64,000 bases of DNA from JAXDTI01 sp034090045 (GTDB lineage: Bacteria > Actinomycetota > Actinomycetes > Actinomycetales > Actinomycetaceae): assembly GCA_034090045.1 (NCBI GenBank), contig JAXDTI010000004.1, positions 129,724 to 193,723 on the forward strand, given 5' to 3'. The stretch's first letter is position 1. The number at the start of each line of letters is the position of its first letter. Both the position numbers and the translations under genes were made by a program. Shown here piece by piece: positions 34,494 through 43,860 of this stretch. Under the pieces are notes generated by a model. That model had not been told where the DNA came from. It saw nothing but the letters and a program-made list of their open reading frames with translations, and made no database searches.

Positions 34494-35729
34494 ATGGCAA
34501 AAGTACGTGTGCTCGCGATTGTTCTCGCAGGCGGAGAAGGTAAAAGGTTGATGCCCCTAACCAGAGATAGGGCAAAACCGGCGGTTCCCTTTGCCGGGCA
34601 TTTCCGGTTGATTGATTTTGCACTGTCGAATGTAGTGAACTCCGGGTATTTACGCACTGTCGTGCTGACCCAATACAAATCTCATTCGCTGGATCGTCAC
34701 GTGACCCGCACCTGGAGAATGTCAGAACTACTCGGCAACTATGTGGCTCCGGTACCCGCACAGCAACGAAAGGGTAAGCACTGGTATTTAGGAAGTGCAG
34801 ACGCTATCTATCAGTCGATGAACACCATCGAGGATGAGCGACCCGAGTACGTGTTGGTGATCGGCGCCGACAATATCTATCGCATGGATTTTTCGCAGAT
34901 GGTGCAATCCCATATAGCTTCCGGTGCTCCATGTACGGTTGCCGGTATCAGACAGCCGATCGAGCTGGCATCTTCTTTCGGAGTTATCGACCAGGTTGAT
35001 GGTCAGGTACGCGAATTTTTGGAGAAACCGGAAAAGCCAGCGGGGCTGGCTGATGACCCGACAAAGGTCTTGGCTTCAATGGGTAACTATGTTTTCACCA
35101 CCTCAGATTTGATGGCCGCCCTCGAAGAAGATGCTGCCGGCAATGACACGAATCACGATATGGGCGGGGACATTGTGCCGTGGTTTGTTCAACACGGCGG
35201 CGTTAATTGTCACGACTTTATCGACAACCATGTGCCGGGCGCGACCGAACGCGACCGTGACTACTGGCGCGATGTGGGAACCCTTGATGCCTATTTTGAG
35301 GCGCACATGGATTTGATAAGCGTACATCCAGTCTTCAACCTGTATAACTACGACTGGCCGGTGCTCACCCAGATTAGTGGCTGGTTGCCGCCGGTGAAAA
35401 CAACTTTCGAGGAAACTAATCGGCGCGGCGAAGCACTGAACTCACTGGTTTCTCCAGGCGTGATTATTTCTGGAGGCACGGTTCGTAACTCGGTTCTTTC
35501 CCCAGGAACCTATATTCACTCCTACTCTCAGGTTTCCGAATCGGTATGTCTTCAAGGAGTACAGATTGGTCGTGGAGCGCGCGTGAACCGTTGCATCCTG
35601 GACAAGAATGTTGTGATTGCCGACGGAGCAGTTGTCGGTTCCGACCCGGAACACGATCGGGAACGGGGTCTGGTAGTGACCGATAACGGAGTAACTGTAG
35701 CCGCAAAGGGCACCCGAATAGAGCGCTAA
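34494..35729 (+). CDS. glgC: Glucose-1-phosphate adenylyltransferase
   Basis: GlgC makes ADP-glucose, the committed donor for glycogen. The 411 residues show AIVLAGGEGKRLMPLT with KPAVPF, NSGYLRTVVLTQYKSHSL, HWYLGSADAIYQ, IGADNIYRMD, FLEKPEK and a C-terminal left-handed beta-helix region (ISGGTVRNSVLSPGTYI, GRGARVNRCILDKNVVI). This is the full classical length. It faces glgA across about 140 bases, an arrangement found across actinobacteria. Confidence 0.96.
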   Translation: MAKVRVLAIVLAGGEGKRLMPLTRDRAKPAVPFAGHFRLIDFALSNVVNSGYLRTVVLTQYKSHSLDRHVTRTWRMSELLGNYVAPVPAQQRKGKHWYLGSADAIYQSMNTIEDERPEYVLVIGADNIYRMDFSQMVQSHIASGAPCTVAGIRQPIELASSFGVIDQVDGQVREFLEKPEKPAGLADDPTKVLASMGNYVFTTSDLMAALEEDAAGNDTNHDMGGDIVPWFVQHGGVNCHDFIDNHVPGATERDRDYWRDVGTLDAYFEAHMDLISVHPVFNLYNYDWPVLTQISGWLPPVKTTFEETNRRGEALNSLVSPGVIISGGTVRNSVLSPGTYIHSYSQVSESVCLQGVQIGRGARVNRCILDKNVVIADGAVVGSDPEHDRERGLVVTDNGVTVAAKGTRIER

Positions 35730-35779
35730 AACATTCTTTCTGCTGAATGTAAAGTCAAGAACACTATCTGCAGTTCGTC

Positions 35780-37390
35780 TCAATTAAGCGCTGCCAGCTG
35801 CAGGTATTCATCGCGCCACATATCTTCGTCTCCGTCGGGCATCACCAGTACCCTTTGCGGAGCTAGTACTTCGATAGCCTCCCGGTCGTGAGAAACCAGC
35901 ACCACTGCACCGCGATATTCGGTTAGTGCCGCCAGGATTTCTCCGCGGGTGGCGGGATCCAGGTTATTGGTTGGCTCATCGAGCAGCAGCAGGTTTGCTC
36001 CACTCACCACCAGCATCGCCAACGCCAGGCGCGAAATTTCACCACCGGAGAGCACTCCGGCAGGTTTATAGACATCGTCTCCGGAGAACAGAAACTGTCC
36101 TAGGATGCTGCGAACCTGAGTCTCATCTAGTTGCGGTGCTGCCTGAACCATATTGTCGTAGACACTAATGGTTTTATCGACTGTTTCGTGCTGCTGCGCA
36201 TAGTATCCGATCTTCAGACCATATCCGCGACTAATCTCGCCTTCGTCTGCACTCTCCACGTCTGCCAAGATACGCAGCAGCGTAGTTTTGCCAGCACCGT
36301 TATCGCCAAGCACCACCATACGGGTACCGCGCTCTACAGCCAATGAGACATCAATAAACACCGGGTCGTCATTGAAGCTCTTAGTGAGTCCCCGAGCCTC
36401 CAACAACACCCTCCCGCAATGCTGCGGTTCAGGAAAACGCACTGCAGCAACCTTTTGTGCACCTCCTAGTTTTGGAGCTTCAGCCAACAACTCCTCGGCG
36501 CGACGCAGCATCTGCTGTGCCGCCGCGGCCTTGGTAGCTTTATAGCGTAACCGTTCTCCCTGCGCGTGAAGACGAGCAGCCTCCCGTTCAGCCTGTTCAC
36601 GCTGTCGCTGGCGGCGTTCAACATCCACGACCACCTGTTTTAGGTAGGCGTCCCACCCCAGGTGATAGTCCTCGATTCGACCGCGCGCACAATCCAGGTG
36701 CCAAATCTCGTTCACACAGTCACGAAGCAGCTGTTCAGAGTGAGAAATAACGACGAATCCGCCAGAATAATCATTCAGATAGCCACGAAGCCATTCGATA
36801 GATTCGCTATCGAGATGGTTAGTTGGCTCGTCAAAAAGCAATGTTTCAGAGTTGCTGAACAGCACTCTCGCCAACTCCACGCGACGACGCTGACCACCCG
36901 ATAACGTATCCAAAGGCTGAGCCAACAAGTCATTATTCAAACCCAAGTTTGCTGCCAGACGCATAGCCTCTGATTCACCAGCCCACCCTCCGAGAACCTC
37001 AAATTTCCGGCTTTGACGATCGAGTTTATCCAAAAGGCGCGTCATTTTATCCGGGTTGATTTCACTCGCGATTTCCCTCTGGGTACGTTCAATACGTCGC
37101 AATTGCCCATCAAGGTCACGGGCTGAAAGGATTCGGTGTTTAGCGCTGGGCTCCCCTCGATAGTCCTCCGGGTTTTGCGTGAGGTAACCGATCTTGCCTC
37201 CTCGGCTGATCGTGCCGTTCACTTCCGCCGCTGAGCTATCCAGTCCAGCCATTGCGCGCAGAAGCGTGGTTTTCCCGGCACCGTTTCTGCCTACCAAACC
37301 AATTTTCGCGCCTTTGTGCACCTGTAGGTTCACCTCGCTCATCAGGGTGCGAGCCCCGATCTGTATTGAGAGGTGCTGCAGCGAAATCAC
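35780..37390 (-). CDS. ABC-F family ATPase
   Basis: A 536-residue protein with two ABC cassettes and no membrane segment. Cassette 1 has GRNGAGKTT, LSGGQRRRVEL and LLFDEPTNHLDSE. Cassette 2 has GDNGAGKTT, LSGGEISRLAL and LLLLDEPTNNLD. A charged linker of about 80 residues (about 230-310, rich in Arg, Glu and Ala) joins them. ABC-F proteins act at the ribosome as translation or antibiotic-resistance factors. Which subgroup this is cannot be fixed by eye. Confidence 0.9.
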   Translation of the reverse strand: MISLQHLSIQIGARTLMSEVNLQVHKGAKIGLVGRNGAGKTTLLRAMAGLDSSAAEVNGTISRGGKIGYLTQNPEDYRGEPSAKHRILSARDLDGQLRRIERTQREIASEINPDKMTRLLDKLDRQSRKFEVLGGWAGESEAMRLAANLGLNNDLLAQPLDTLSGGQRRRVELARVLFSNSETLLFDEPTNHLDSESIEWLRGYLNDYSGGFVVISHSEQLLRDCVNEIWHLDCARGRIEDYHLGWDAYLKQVVVDVERRQRQREQAEREAARLHAQGERLRYKATKAAAAQQMLRRAEELLAEAPKLGGAQKVAAVRFPEPQHCGRVLLEARGLTKSFNDDPVFIDVSLAVERGTRMVVLGDNGAGKTTLLRILADVESADEGEISRGYGLKIGYYAQQHETVDKTISVYDNMVQAAPQLDETQVRSILGQFLFSGDDVYKPAGVLSGGEISRLALAMLVVSGANLLLLDEPTNNLDPATRGEILAALTEYRGAVVLVSHDREAIEVLAPQRVLVMPDGDEDMWRDEYLQLAALN

Positions 37391-37470
37391 CGAACAATGC
37401 TATCTAATCTGACCGCAACAGGCACACCCCGGCTACGACCGATATCATTGATTTTGACCTATAGAGAGGC

Positions 37471-38364
37471 ATGACCTTGAGTTTCAACGAAAACATCACC
37501 CTGGATACTTCGAGAGTAAATCGTGGACGACGCGGCGCAGCCATCGGTGGCGGCATCAGCGGAGTCAGCATTATCGGCGCGATCATCGTATTTGCACTAA
37601 CCGGGCAGCTGCCAGATTTTAACCAATTGATGGGCGATACCGGTGGATTCCAAACCGGATCTAAAACCCAATATGTTTCACAATGTACTACCGGGGCGGA
37701 TGCCAACAACCATCCTGAATGCCGCATGATTGCTGGAACTAACTCGCTGGATGCGTTTTGGGGCGAGCAGCTTCCCGCCGAAGCGGGCGTGGCGAATCAG
37801 CAACCCTACCTGACCCTCTATAACGGCACGACAACGACTGCTTGCGGTACTGGAACCTCGCAAATGGGACCCTTCTACTGCCCGGCTGACCAGACAATAT
37901 ATATGGACGTGAGTTTCTTTAACGAACTGGAGTCGATGGGTGCACAAAACACCTCTTTAGCGCAGCTCTATATCATCGCCCATGAATACGGGCATCACAT
38001 TCAAAACCAACTGGGCATCCTCAACCGTATCGACCATAATGACCTGGGCGAAAACTCCGCTATGGTGCGTTCAGAATTGCAGGCAGATTGTTTGGCGGGC
38101 ACCTGGATTGCGCACGCCGCCGGCACTATTGATCCCGATACTGGAATCGCGTTCATGAAGCAGCCCACCCAGGAGGAGCTGAGTTCCGCCTTGGCTGCCG
38201 CACAGTCCGTGGGAGATGACAAAATATATGAGAACGCCGGGATGCAGGCAAATCCAGATACCTTTTCGCACGGATCGGCAGCGAATCGTCAGAAATGGCT
38301 GACCAGAGGGATGCAAGGGGGAACTATAGCCTCTTGCGATACCTGGTCACCGGCAACTCTGTAA
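37471..38364 (+). CDS. Neutral zinc metallopeptidase (YpfJ/KPN_02809 family)
   Basis: A 297-residue protein with an N-terminal membrane helix (about 23-46, GGGISGVSIIGAIIVFALTG) and an outer domain. It contains TNSLDAFWGEQL, PFYCPADQTIYMD and the zinc motif AHEYGHHIQNQLG (about 170), followed by RSELQADCLAGTW with the third ligand. The AANRQKWLTRGMQGG ending is typical. Substrates are unknown. Confidence 0.9.
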   Translation: MTLSFNENITLDTSRVNRGRRGAAIGGGISGVSIIGAIIVFALTGQLPDFNQLMGDTGGFQTGSKTQYVSQCTTGADANNHPECRMIAGTNSLDAFWGEQLPAEAGVANQQPYLTLYNGTTTTACGTGTSQMGPFYCPADQTIYMDVSFFNELESMGAQNTSLAQLYIIAHEYGHHIQNQLGILNRIDHNDLGENSAMVRSELQADCLAGTWIAHAAGTIDPDTGIAFMKQPTQEELSSALAAAQSVGDDKIYENAGMQANPDTFSHGSAANRQKWLTRGMQGGTIASCDTWSPATL

Positions 38365-38385
38365 CCTGTTTTTCGCACTAACTGA

Positions 38386-39318
38386 TCAGCGTTTCAAGAT
38401 TGTCTTGATTCCGGCTACGGCACCCAGAATCAGCACACCCCACAGGAAACCGAACACCAGGGAACACAGCGTGTTTGTTGTCCAGGCAAGTGCAGATCCG
38501 GCAACAGAAACCTGTTCTGTCAGGCGTTCAAGTTCGTGTACCCAAGCATAGGGGTAATGTAAACCCAGCTCATAAGAACCTGAAAGTACCAGGTGTCCGC
38601 CGACCCAGATCATCGCAAAAACCCCGACAACCGAAATTACTTTCATGATTACGGGCATTGCACGCACCATGAAACGTCCGAGAGTTGCGATCGGCACGGA
38701 CTCCCGTTTCATCAGCGCCAAACCCACGTCATCCATTTTCACTAGCAACGCCACCACCCCATAAACCAAGAGGGTCAAAGAAATAGCGACAGCAACCATC
38801 GTTGCAACTAGCACCCCGAAATGCAGGTGTCGTATCTCACCTAGTGCCACAACCATTATTTCGGCACTGAGGATCAAATCGGTGCGAGTTGCGCCAGAAA
38901 TAATTTTTTTCTCCGCCTCTGGGCCGTGTTCAACCGCAGTTTTGTCTTTACCGGAACTTCGATGCCCCGGCAGATATTCGACTACCTTTTCAGCCCCCTC
39001 AAAACACAGGTAGGAGCCGCCGAGCATCAGAATCGGCGTGAGCAGAATCGGGAAAAAATGGTTGAGCAGCAAGGCAACTACTATTATTGCAGCCTTATTT
39101 ATCAGGGAACCGCGAGCAATTTTTGCGACTATCGGCAATTCACGTTTCGGTGAAATACCGGAAACGTACTGTGGAGTTACTGCCGTATCATCAACAACTA
39201 CACCAATCGCTTTTGCTCCGGCTTTTGCGGTTCCGGCAGCCACATCGTCGATGCTGGCTGCCGCCGCTTTTGTGATTGCCGAAATGTCGTCAAGGAGGGC
39301 TGCCAAACCCGATGCCAT
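38386..39318 (-). CDS. DUF808 family membrane protein (YedI-like)
   Basis: The 310 residues start ASGLAALLDDISAITKAAAASIDDVAAGTAKAG, the DUF808 opening, and continue with ILTPILMLGGSYLCFEGAEKVVEYL, several hydrophobic helices (at about 75-105, 165-190, 210-240 and 285-305) and IRTDLILSAEIMVVAL-like segments. This inner-membrane family has no settled function. It converges on the metallopeptidase gene with 21 bases between them. The suf genes follow 18 bases downstream. Confidence 0.88.
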   Translation of the reverse strand: MASGLAALLDDISAITKAAAASIDDVAAGTAKAGAKAIGVVVDDTAVTPQYVSGISPKRELPIVAKIARGSLINKAAIIVVALLLNHFFPILLTPILMLGGSYLCFEGAEKVVEYLPGHRSSGKDKTAVEHGPEAEKKIISGATRTDLILSAEIMVVALGEIRHLHFGVLVATMVAVAISLTLLVYGVVALLVKMDDVGLALMKRESVPIATLGRFMVRAMPVIMKVISVVGVFAMIWVGGHLVLSGSYELGLHYPYAWVHELERLTEQVSVAGSALAWTTNTLCSLVFGFLWGVLILGAVAGIKTILKR

Positions 39319-39336
39319 AGTCTGTCCTAAACGTTC

Positions 39337-39786
39337 CTATACGTTAAAACCGAGAGCACGCAGCTGTTCACGTCCCTCATCGGTTATGCGATCGGGCCCC
39401 CAGGGAGGCATCCATACCCACTGAAACGACACCTCGGTGACCATGCCCTCCAGAATGAGGCGCACCTGCTGTTCAATCATATCGGTGAGCGGACAGGCCG
39501 CAGAAGTTAGTGTCATTTCGAGTATCACTCCTCCGGAAGCAGTGAAACGCATATCGTAGAGCAACCCCAGATCTACGATATTTACTCCCAGTTCCGGGTC
39601 GATAACATCGCGCATCGCTTCTTTGATATCTTCAGCGGTGACCCCACCGGGTCCCTCGGTAATCAAGTTTTCTCGCTCACCACCAGAGGCGGGTTCCTCG
39701 ACAGTCTTGAAGCGCTGCTCCACCGGGGCATTTTGCGCCATCGGGTTAGCGAAAGTCTCATCAGTTGGCGGCAGATAATCACTCAC
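39337..39786 (-). CDS. sufT: Fe-S cluster assembly protein SufT (MIP18/DUF59)
   Basis: The 149 residues have an N-terminal polar extension (about 50) and the MIP18 domain: IKEAMRDVIDPELGVNIVDLGLLYD, LTSAACPLTDMIEQQV with the conserved Cys, and WVWMPPWGPDRITDEGREQLRALGF. It takes part in Fe-S maturation. It is the last gene of the suf operon. The start is GTG, overlapping the sufU stop by eight bases. Confidence 0.92.
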   Translation of the reverse strand: MSDYLPPTDETFANPMAQNAPVEQRFKTVEEPASGGERENLITEGPGGVTAEDIKEAMRDVIDPELGVNIVDLGLLYDMRFTASGGVILEMTLTSAACPLTDMIEQQVRLILEGMVTEVSFQWVWMPPWGPDRITDEGREQLRALGFNV

Positions 39787-40279
39787 CGTTGCTCCTCTCG
39801 CCGGCGACAGCTGTTTCTGTCTGGGGTTGCTTGGATTCTTGCTGGGCTATTACATCTCGCAGCGCCATCCAACCGAGTAGGGCACATTTCACCCGATTCG
39901 GGAACTGGCTGGTGCCGTGCAGTGCCGCCGCATCCTCCAAATCCTCAAGCAGTTCATCGGGTAAAACCTGACCACGCGAATGCATCATTTCTTCGAATTC
40001 GTCCCACAGTTTCATGGTTTCACTCACGGTTTTCCCCTGAACCAGATCGGTCATCATGGACAGGGATGCTTGAGAAATCGAACACCCGTCCCCGTCCCAG
40101 GTAATCGAGTTGATGCGCTCATCTTCTCCCAGCTGCGCCGTGAGCGTCACCTCGTCTCCGCAGGTGGGGTTCACCTGGTGTGAAGACACCACATTTGGGG
40201 GAACCACGCCGGAACCGTGCTTTTCGCGAGAGTGATCCAGGATTGCCTGTTGATAGAGCTGCTGTAGCGAATCCATCAT
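39779..40279 (-). CDS. sufU: SufU, zinc-dependent sulfur transfer protein
   Basis: SufU accepts sulfur from the SufS cysteine. The 166 residues hold the three zinc ligand cysteines in NPTCGDEVTL, GDGCSISQASLSMM and VKCALLGWMAL, plus the Asp after the first Cys. The C-terminus is extended by about 25 polar residues. The start overlaps the sufS stop by one base (TAATG). Confidence 0.95.
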   Translation of the reverse strand: MMDSLQQLYQQAILDHSREKHGSGVVPPNVVSSHQVNPTCGDEVTLTAQLGEDERINSITWDGDGCSISQASLSMMTDLVQGKTVSETMKLWDEFEEMMHSRGQVLPDELLEDLEDAAALHGTSQFPNRVKCALLGWMALRDVIAQQESKQPQTETAVAGERSNGE

Positions 40280-41607
40280 TATTTCCTTCCAAAAAAATCT
40301 AGAACCTCTCCGATGCCGGCGATCAGCCGGTCAATTTCTTCTGGAGTGTTGAATACCGCTAGGGATGCCCTAGTGGAGGCGAATGTGCCAAAGAATTTAT
40401 GTAAAGGTATTACGCAGTGATGTCCGGTACGCACCGCGATGTCGAAAGAGTCGAGAACCTGACCGATATCGTGGGGATGGATACCATCAACCAGGAATGA
40501 TACCGCGCCAATCCGATCCGGAGCATCAGGGGATGCCGGTCCAAGCACTTTTAACTGTGGGTAAAGCTCTAGACCAGATAGCATTTGCCGGGTCAGCTGT
40601 CGCTCATATTCGGCGATCTCACTCAACCCTATGCCCTGAATATAGTCAATAGCTGCAGCCCAGCCAACAACTTGAGCTACTGGTTGTGAACCTGCCTCGA
40701 ATTTCATCGGGGCGGACTGGAAATCTGCTGATTCGGTCGTGGAACTGGCCACCATCGAGCCGCCAAGCAGCAACGGCGGCAGATAATCTAAGATTTCTTT
40801 GCGAGCCCACAGGGCACCAACCCCGGTTGGCCCCATCATCTTGTGGGAGGAAAAACATGCTGCATCCACACCCAAATCTATAAGGTTCAGCGCCAGGTGC
40901 ATGGCGCTTTGGCAAGTGTCTAACGCTACCAGCGCCCCCGCCGCTCGGGCGCGGCGTACCACCTCGACCACCGGAGTGATTGCCCCGGTAACATTGGAAA
41001 TGTGGGTAACCGCAACCACAGCTGTGTGCTCATCAATCACTTCCAGAGCCTCAGGAGTTATACGCCCCTCGCTATCGACCTCGATCCAGGACAACTGCGC
41101 ACCGGTTACCTCTGCGAGCCGCTGCCACGGCAGCAGGTTCGCGTGATGTTCAGCCTTGGTGACGATAATACGATCCTGGGGTGTGATCCGAAACGCTCGC
41201 GGCATGGTCTCCACCGGCTGCAGTCGCAGCGGATACCCGCCAGCAGCGACCTCGTGACCATTTTCCCCAAGGTTTGCCAGCAGCAACCCGCCGGCTAATA
41301 CGTTCACGGCCTCGGTCGCGTTTTTTGTGAACACCAATTCGGAGGCATCACTAATCCCAAAAAAACCGGCGATAGTTTCGCGAGCGTTTTCAAAAGCCGA
41401 GGTTGATTCATCGGCTAGCAGGTGTGTGCCGCGTGAAACCGCACCGTTGCTACGGAGATAAAACTGTCCCATAGCTTCCAGAACGGGGCTGGGTTTTTGC
41501 GCGGTCGCTGCTGAATCCAGATAGGCAATCGGGTTCCCACCGCGCCCGATACGTTCGAGTATCGGGAAATCAGCGCGAATGTTTGCTATCTGCTCACTGC
41601 TCAGCAC
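40279..41607 (-). CDS. sufS: Cysteine desulfurase SufS
   Basis: SufS takes sulfur from cysteine with PLP and hands it to SufU. The 442 residues have YLDSAATAQKP, TEAVNVLAGGL, AEHHANLLPW, the PLP lysine in FSSHKMMGPTGVGALW, and the active Cys in RTGHHCVIPLHKFFG. An insertion of about 20 residues follows the N-terminal third (NLGENGHEVAAGGYPLRLQP). It lies between sufC and sufU. Confidence 0.96.
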   Translation of the reverse strand: MLSSEQIANIRADFPILERIGRGGNPIAYLDSAATAQKPSPVLEAMGQFYLRSNGAVSRGTHLLADESTSAFENARETIAGFFGISDASELVFTKNATEAVNVLAGGLLLANLGENGHEVAAGGYPLRLQPVETMPRAFRITPQDRIIVTKAEHHANLLPWQRLAEVTGAQLSWIEVDSEGRITPEALEVIDEHTAVVAVTHISNVTGAITPVVEVVRRARAAGALVALDTCQSAMHLALNLIDLGVDAACFSSHKMMGPTGVGALWARKEILDYLPPLLLGGSMVASSTTESADFQSAPMKFEAGSQPVAQVVGWAAAIDYIQGIGLSEIAEYERQLTRQMLSGLELYPQLKVLGPASPDAPDRIGAVSFLVDGIHPHDIGQVLDSFDIAVRTGHHCVIPLHKFFGTFASTRASLAVFNTPEEIDRLIAGIGEVLDFFGRK

Positions 41608-41638
41608 GCTGCTCGCCTCCTGATTTGTTACCGTCGAT

Positions 41639-42391
41639 TCAATCCTGCAGGTACTTGTCGTACCCGTCAGTCTCCAGCTGTTCAGCCAGATCCGGACCGC
41701 CGGAGGTGACCACGTGACCGTTGGCGAATACGTGAACGAATTCTGGGTGAATATAACGCAGGATGCGAGTGTAGTGAGTAATCAAGAGTACGCCGCAGTT
41801 ATCGGTCTCGTGCGCCTGGTTAACACCTTCAGATACTACACGCAGGGCATCAATATCGAGACCGGAGTCGGTTTCATCAAGTACGGCAAAACGCGGATGC
41901 AGAATTTGCATCTGCAGAATCTCCAGACGCTTCTTCTCTCCGCCAGAGAATCCGGCGTTCACATCTCGGTCTGCAAACTTCGGATCGACCTTGAGGTTCT
42001 CCATTGCTCCTTTGAGTTCTTTTACCCAGGAGCGAACCGCAGGAGCCTCGCCATCAACTGCGGTACGAGCGGTACGCAGAAAGTTTGACACCGAAACTCC
42101 AGGCACCTCCACCGGATACTGCATCGCCAGGAACAGTCCGGCACGAGCCCGCTCATCGGCACTGCCCTCCAGGATATTTACCCCATCCAAGAGCACTTCA
42201 CCCTCATCAATCTGATATTTCGGGTGACCGGCAATCGAGTAGGCAAGCGTTGATTTTCCGGATCCGTTCGGTCCCATAATCGCGTGAATCTCACCGGAGT
42301 TAACGCTCAGGTCGACACCTTTAAGTATTTGCTTAGTTCCCTCTGGTGTCTCAACCGAGACCTTCAGGTTTTTGATTTCGAGTTTCGACAT
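41639..42391 (-). CDS. sufC: Fe-S assembly ATPase SufC
   Basis: SufC powers the SufBCD scaffold. The 250 residues begin MSKLEIKNLKVSVE and contain GPNGSGKSTLAYSIAGHP, the Q loop region FLAMQYPVEVPGVS, signature NAGFSGGEKKR, FAVLDETDSGLD and a His in LLITHYTRIL. The ATG at 42389-42391 follows GAAGTGGAG within the end of the Rieske gene. An upstream in-frame start would overlap that gene and has no support. Confidence 0.96.
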   Translation of the reverse strand: MSKLEIKNLKVSVETPEGTKQILKGVDLSVNSGEIHAIMGPNGSGKSTLAYSIAGHPKYQIDEGEVLLDGVNILEGSADERARAGLFLAMQYPVEVPGVSVSNFLRTARTAVDGEAPAVRSWVKELKGAMENLKVDPKFADRDVNAGFSGGEKKRLEILQMQILHPRFAVLDETDSGLDIDALRVVSEGVNQAHETDNCGVLLITHYTRILRYIHPEFVHVFANGHVVTSGGPDLAEQLETDGYDKYLQD

Positions 42392-42392
42392 T

Positions 42393-42713
42393 TCACTCCA
42401 CTTCCACAAAAATGTTTTCGCCCTCGATACTCACCGGATAGGTTTTTGCGTCCTCTTCGGCGGGGTCGCCGGCAGCACCGGTGGCAAGTTCGATTTTTGC
42501 TCCGTGCGCCCAACACTCGACGCAACCATCTTCCACATCTCCCTCGGAAAGCGGCACACCCATATGCGGGCAGGCATCATCGAGGGCATAGATTTGATCA
42601 TCAGTGTCGGAACGGAACACCGCGAGTGTGAGTTCTTCTCCGCCGGAGTCGGTGACGGTAGCAGCGAAAGGACCGGACTGCAGATCGGCCAGGGTGCCAA
42701 CTTGTTGTTTCAT
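42393..42713 (-). CDS. Rieske-type 2Fe-2S ferredoxin
   Basis: A 106-residue small Rieske protein with ligands in CPHMGVPLSEG and CWAHG, and a beta framework (ALDDACPH, YPVSIEGENIFVEVE). It probably carries electrons for cluster assembly or reports Fe-S status. Its ATG (42711-42713) is placed by AGGAGAAT at the end of sufD. The position between sufD and sufC is typical of actinobacterial suf operons. Confidence 0.93.
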   Translation of the reverse strand: MKQQVGTLADLQSGPFAATVTDSGGEELTLAVFRSDTDDQIYALDDACPHMGVPLSEGDVEDGCVECWAHGAKIELATGAAGDPAEEDAKTYPVSIEGENIFVEVE

Positions 42714-42717
42714 TGTT

Positions 42718-43860
42718 TTATTCTCCTGTTTCGCCCTGCCGCAGCAGGTCATCTACTTTATCCAACAGTCTCTCTTCGACTGCCGGTAGACCAATTTCTG
42801 CCATGAGTTCAGCAAAGAACGCATGAACCACCAGGCGGCGTGCCTCACGTTCGGTTATGCCGCGACTCATCAGATAGAACAGTTGTTCCTCATCGAAACG
42901 TCCGGTTGCTGATGCGTGTCCAGCCCCCGGGATGTTTCCGTTTTGGATCTCCAGATTCGGCACCGAATCGGCGTGTGCCCCCTGGGAGAGAATCAGGTTC
43001 CGGTTTTGTTCATAGGAATCCGTCCCTGCAGCATTACGACCAATCAGCACATCACCTACCCACACTGAGTGCGCATCCAAGCCCTGAAGCGCACCTTTAT
43101 AGGTAACACGCGAGACACAATTGGGATGGTTGTGGTCTATAAACAGTCGGTGCTCCTGATGCTCACCGGCTGAGGTAAAGTACAGACCGTTCATGTGTGC
43201 CTCGGCACCTTCACCGGTATAGGCCACATCGGAACAGATTCGCACCAGATCTCCCGAAAGCGTCACGACCAGGTGTTTCAGATGGGCTTCTCGCCCTATC
43301 GAGGCACGGTGATTCGCGGTATGCTTAGCGCTCGCGTCCCATTCCTGCAAGCTTACGAGATTCAAATCTGCCTCATCACCGAGCACGATTTCAACGGTTT
43401 GATTCAACTCCAAATCACCGGTGTGCTCCAAAATAACCTCGGCACGTACCTTTGGTGCGACCTCAATAACCAGATACTGGTTACACCGCTGGTGTCCGCC
43501 ACCAGTAGAGCTAATCCACAGTGGTTCCTCCAGGTCGGCACCAACCGTCACCAAAGTTACGGTTTCGGCTGCGGTCCAGGATACGACCGCTGGGCGATCG
43601 CCGGGGGCACCTGCTCGCCCAACCCGCGGATCGCTGCGTAATACCTGTTGAGTTACAGCTCCCTTCACTTTAGAAACGTCCGGTATCAGCTGTTGGGATG
43701 CCGGAGTCAATAAACCATCCAGGCGTCGTATCGAAGTGAATCGCCATTCTTCCTCATGCCCGCTGGGCATCGGAATAACCGCCATGTCGAAAGAGGTTGG
43801 TCGAGCCGCCCGATCCGCGATTATTGGTCTCGCAACGTTGTTTGGGTTTTTGGCGCTCAT
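42718..43860 (-). CDS. sufD: Fe-S scaffold protein SufD
   Basis: SufD pairs with SufB in the cluster-building SufBCD complex. The 380 residues show the SufBD beta-helix core (ILEHTGDLELNQTVEIVLGD, HLKHLVVTLSGDLVRICSD, HRLFIDHNHPNCVSRVTYKGAL) and the C-terminal helical part with SATGRFDEEQLFYLMSRGITEREARRLVV. The stop is four bases before the Rieske gene. sufB overlaps it by one base. Confidence 0.95.
   Translation of the reverse strand: MSAKNPNNVARPIIADRAARPTSFDMAVIPMPSGHEEEWRFTSIRRLDGLLTPASQQLIPDVSKVKGAVTQQVLRSDPRVGRAGAPGDRPAVVSWTAAETVTLVTVGADLEEPLWISSTGGGHQRCNQYLVIEVAPKVRAEVILEHTGDLELNQTVEIVLGDEADLNLVSLQEWDASAKHTANHRASIGREAHLKHLVVTLSGDLVRICSDVAYTGEGAEAHMNGLYFTSAGEHQEHRLFIDHNHPNCVSRVTYKGALQGLDAHSVWVGDVLIGRNAAGTDSYEQNRNLILSQGAHADSVPNLEIQNGNIPGAGHASATGRFDEEQLFYLMSRGITEREARRLVVHAFFAELMAEIGLPAVEERLLDKVDDLLRQGETGE

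Noticed and set aside
35731..35750. Possible terminator after glgC (ACATTC/GAATGT)
   Set aside because: Only six pairs, an eight-base loop and no T-run, so too weak to call.
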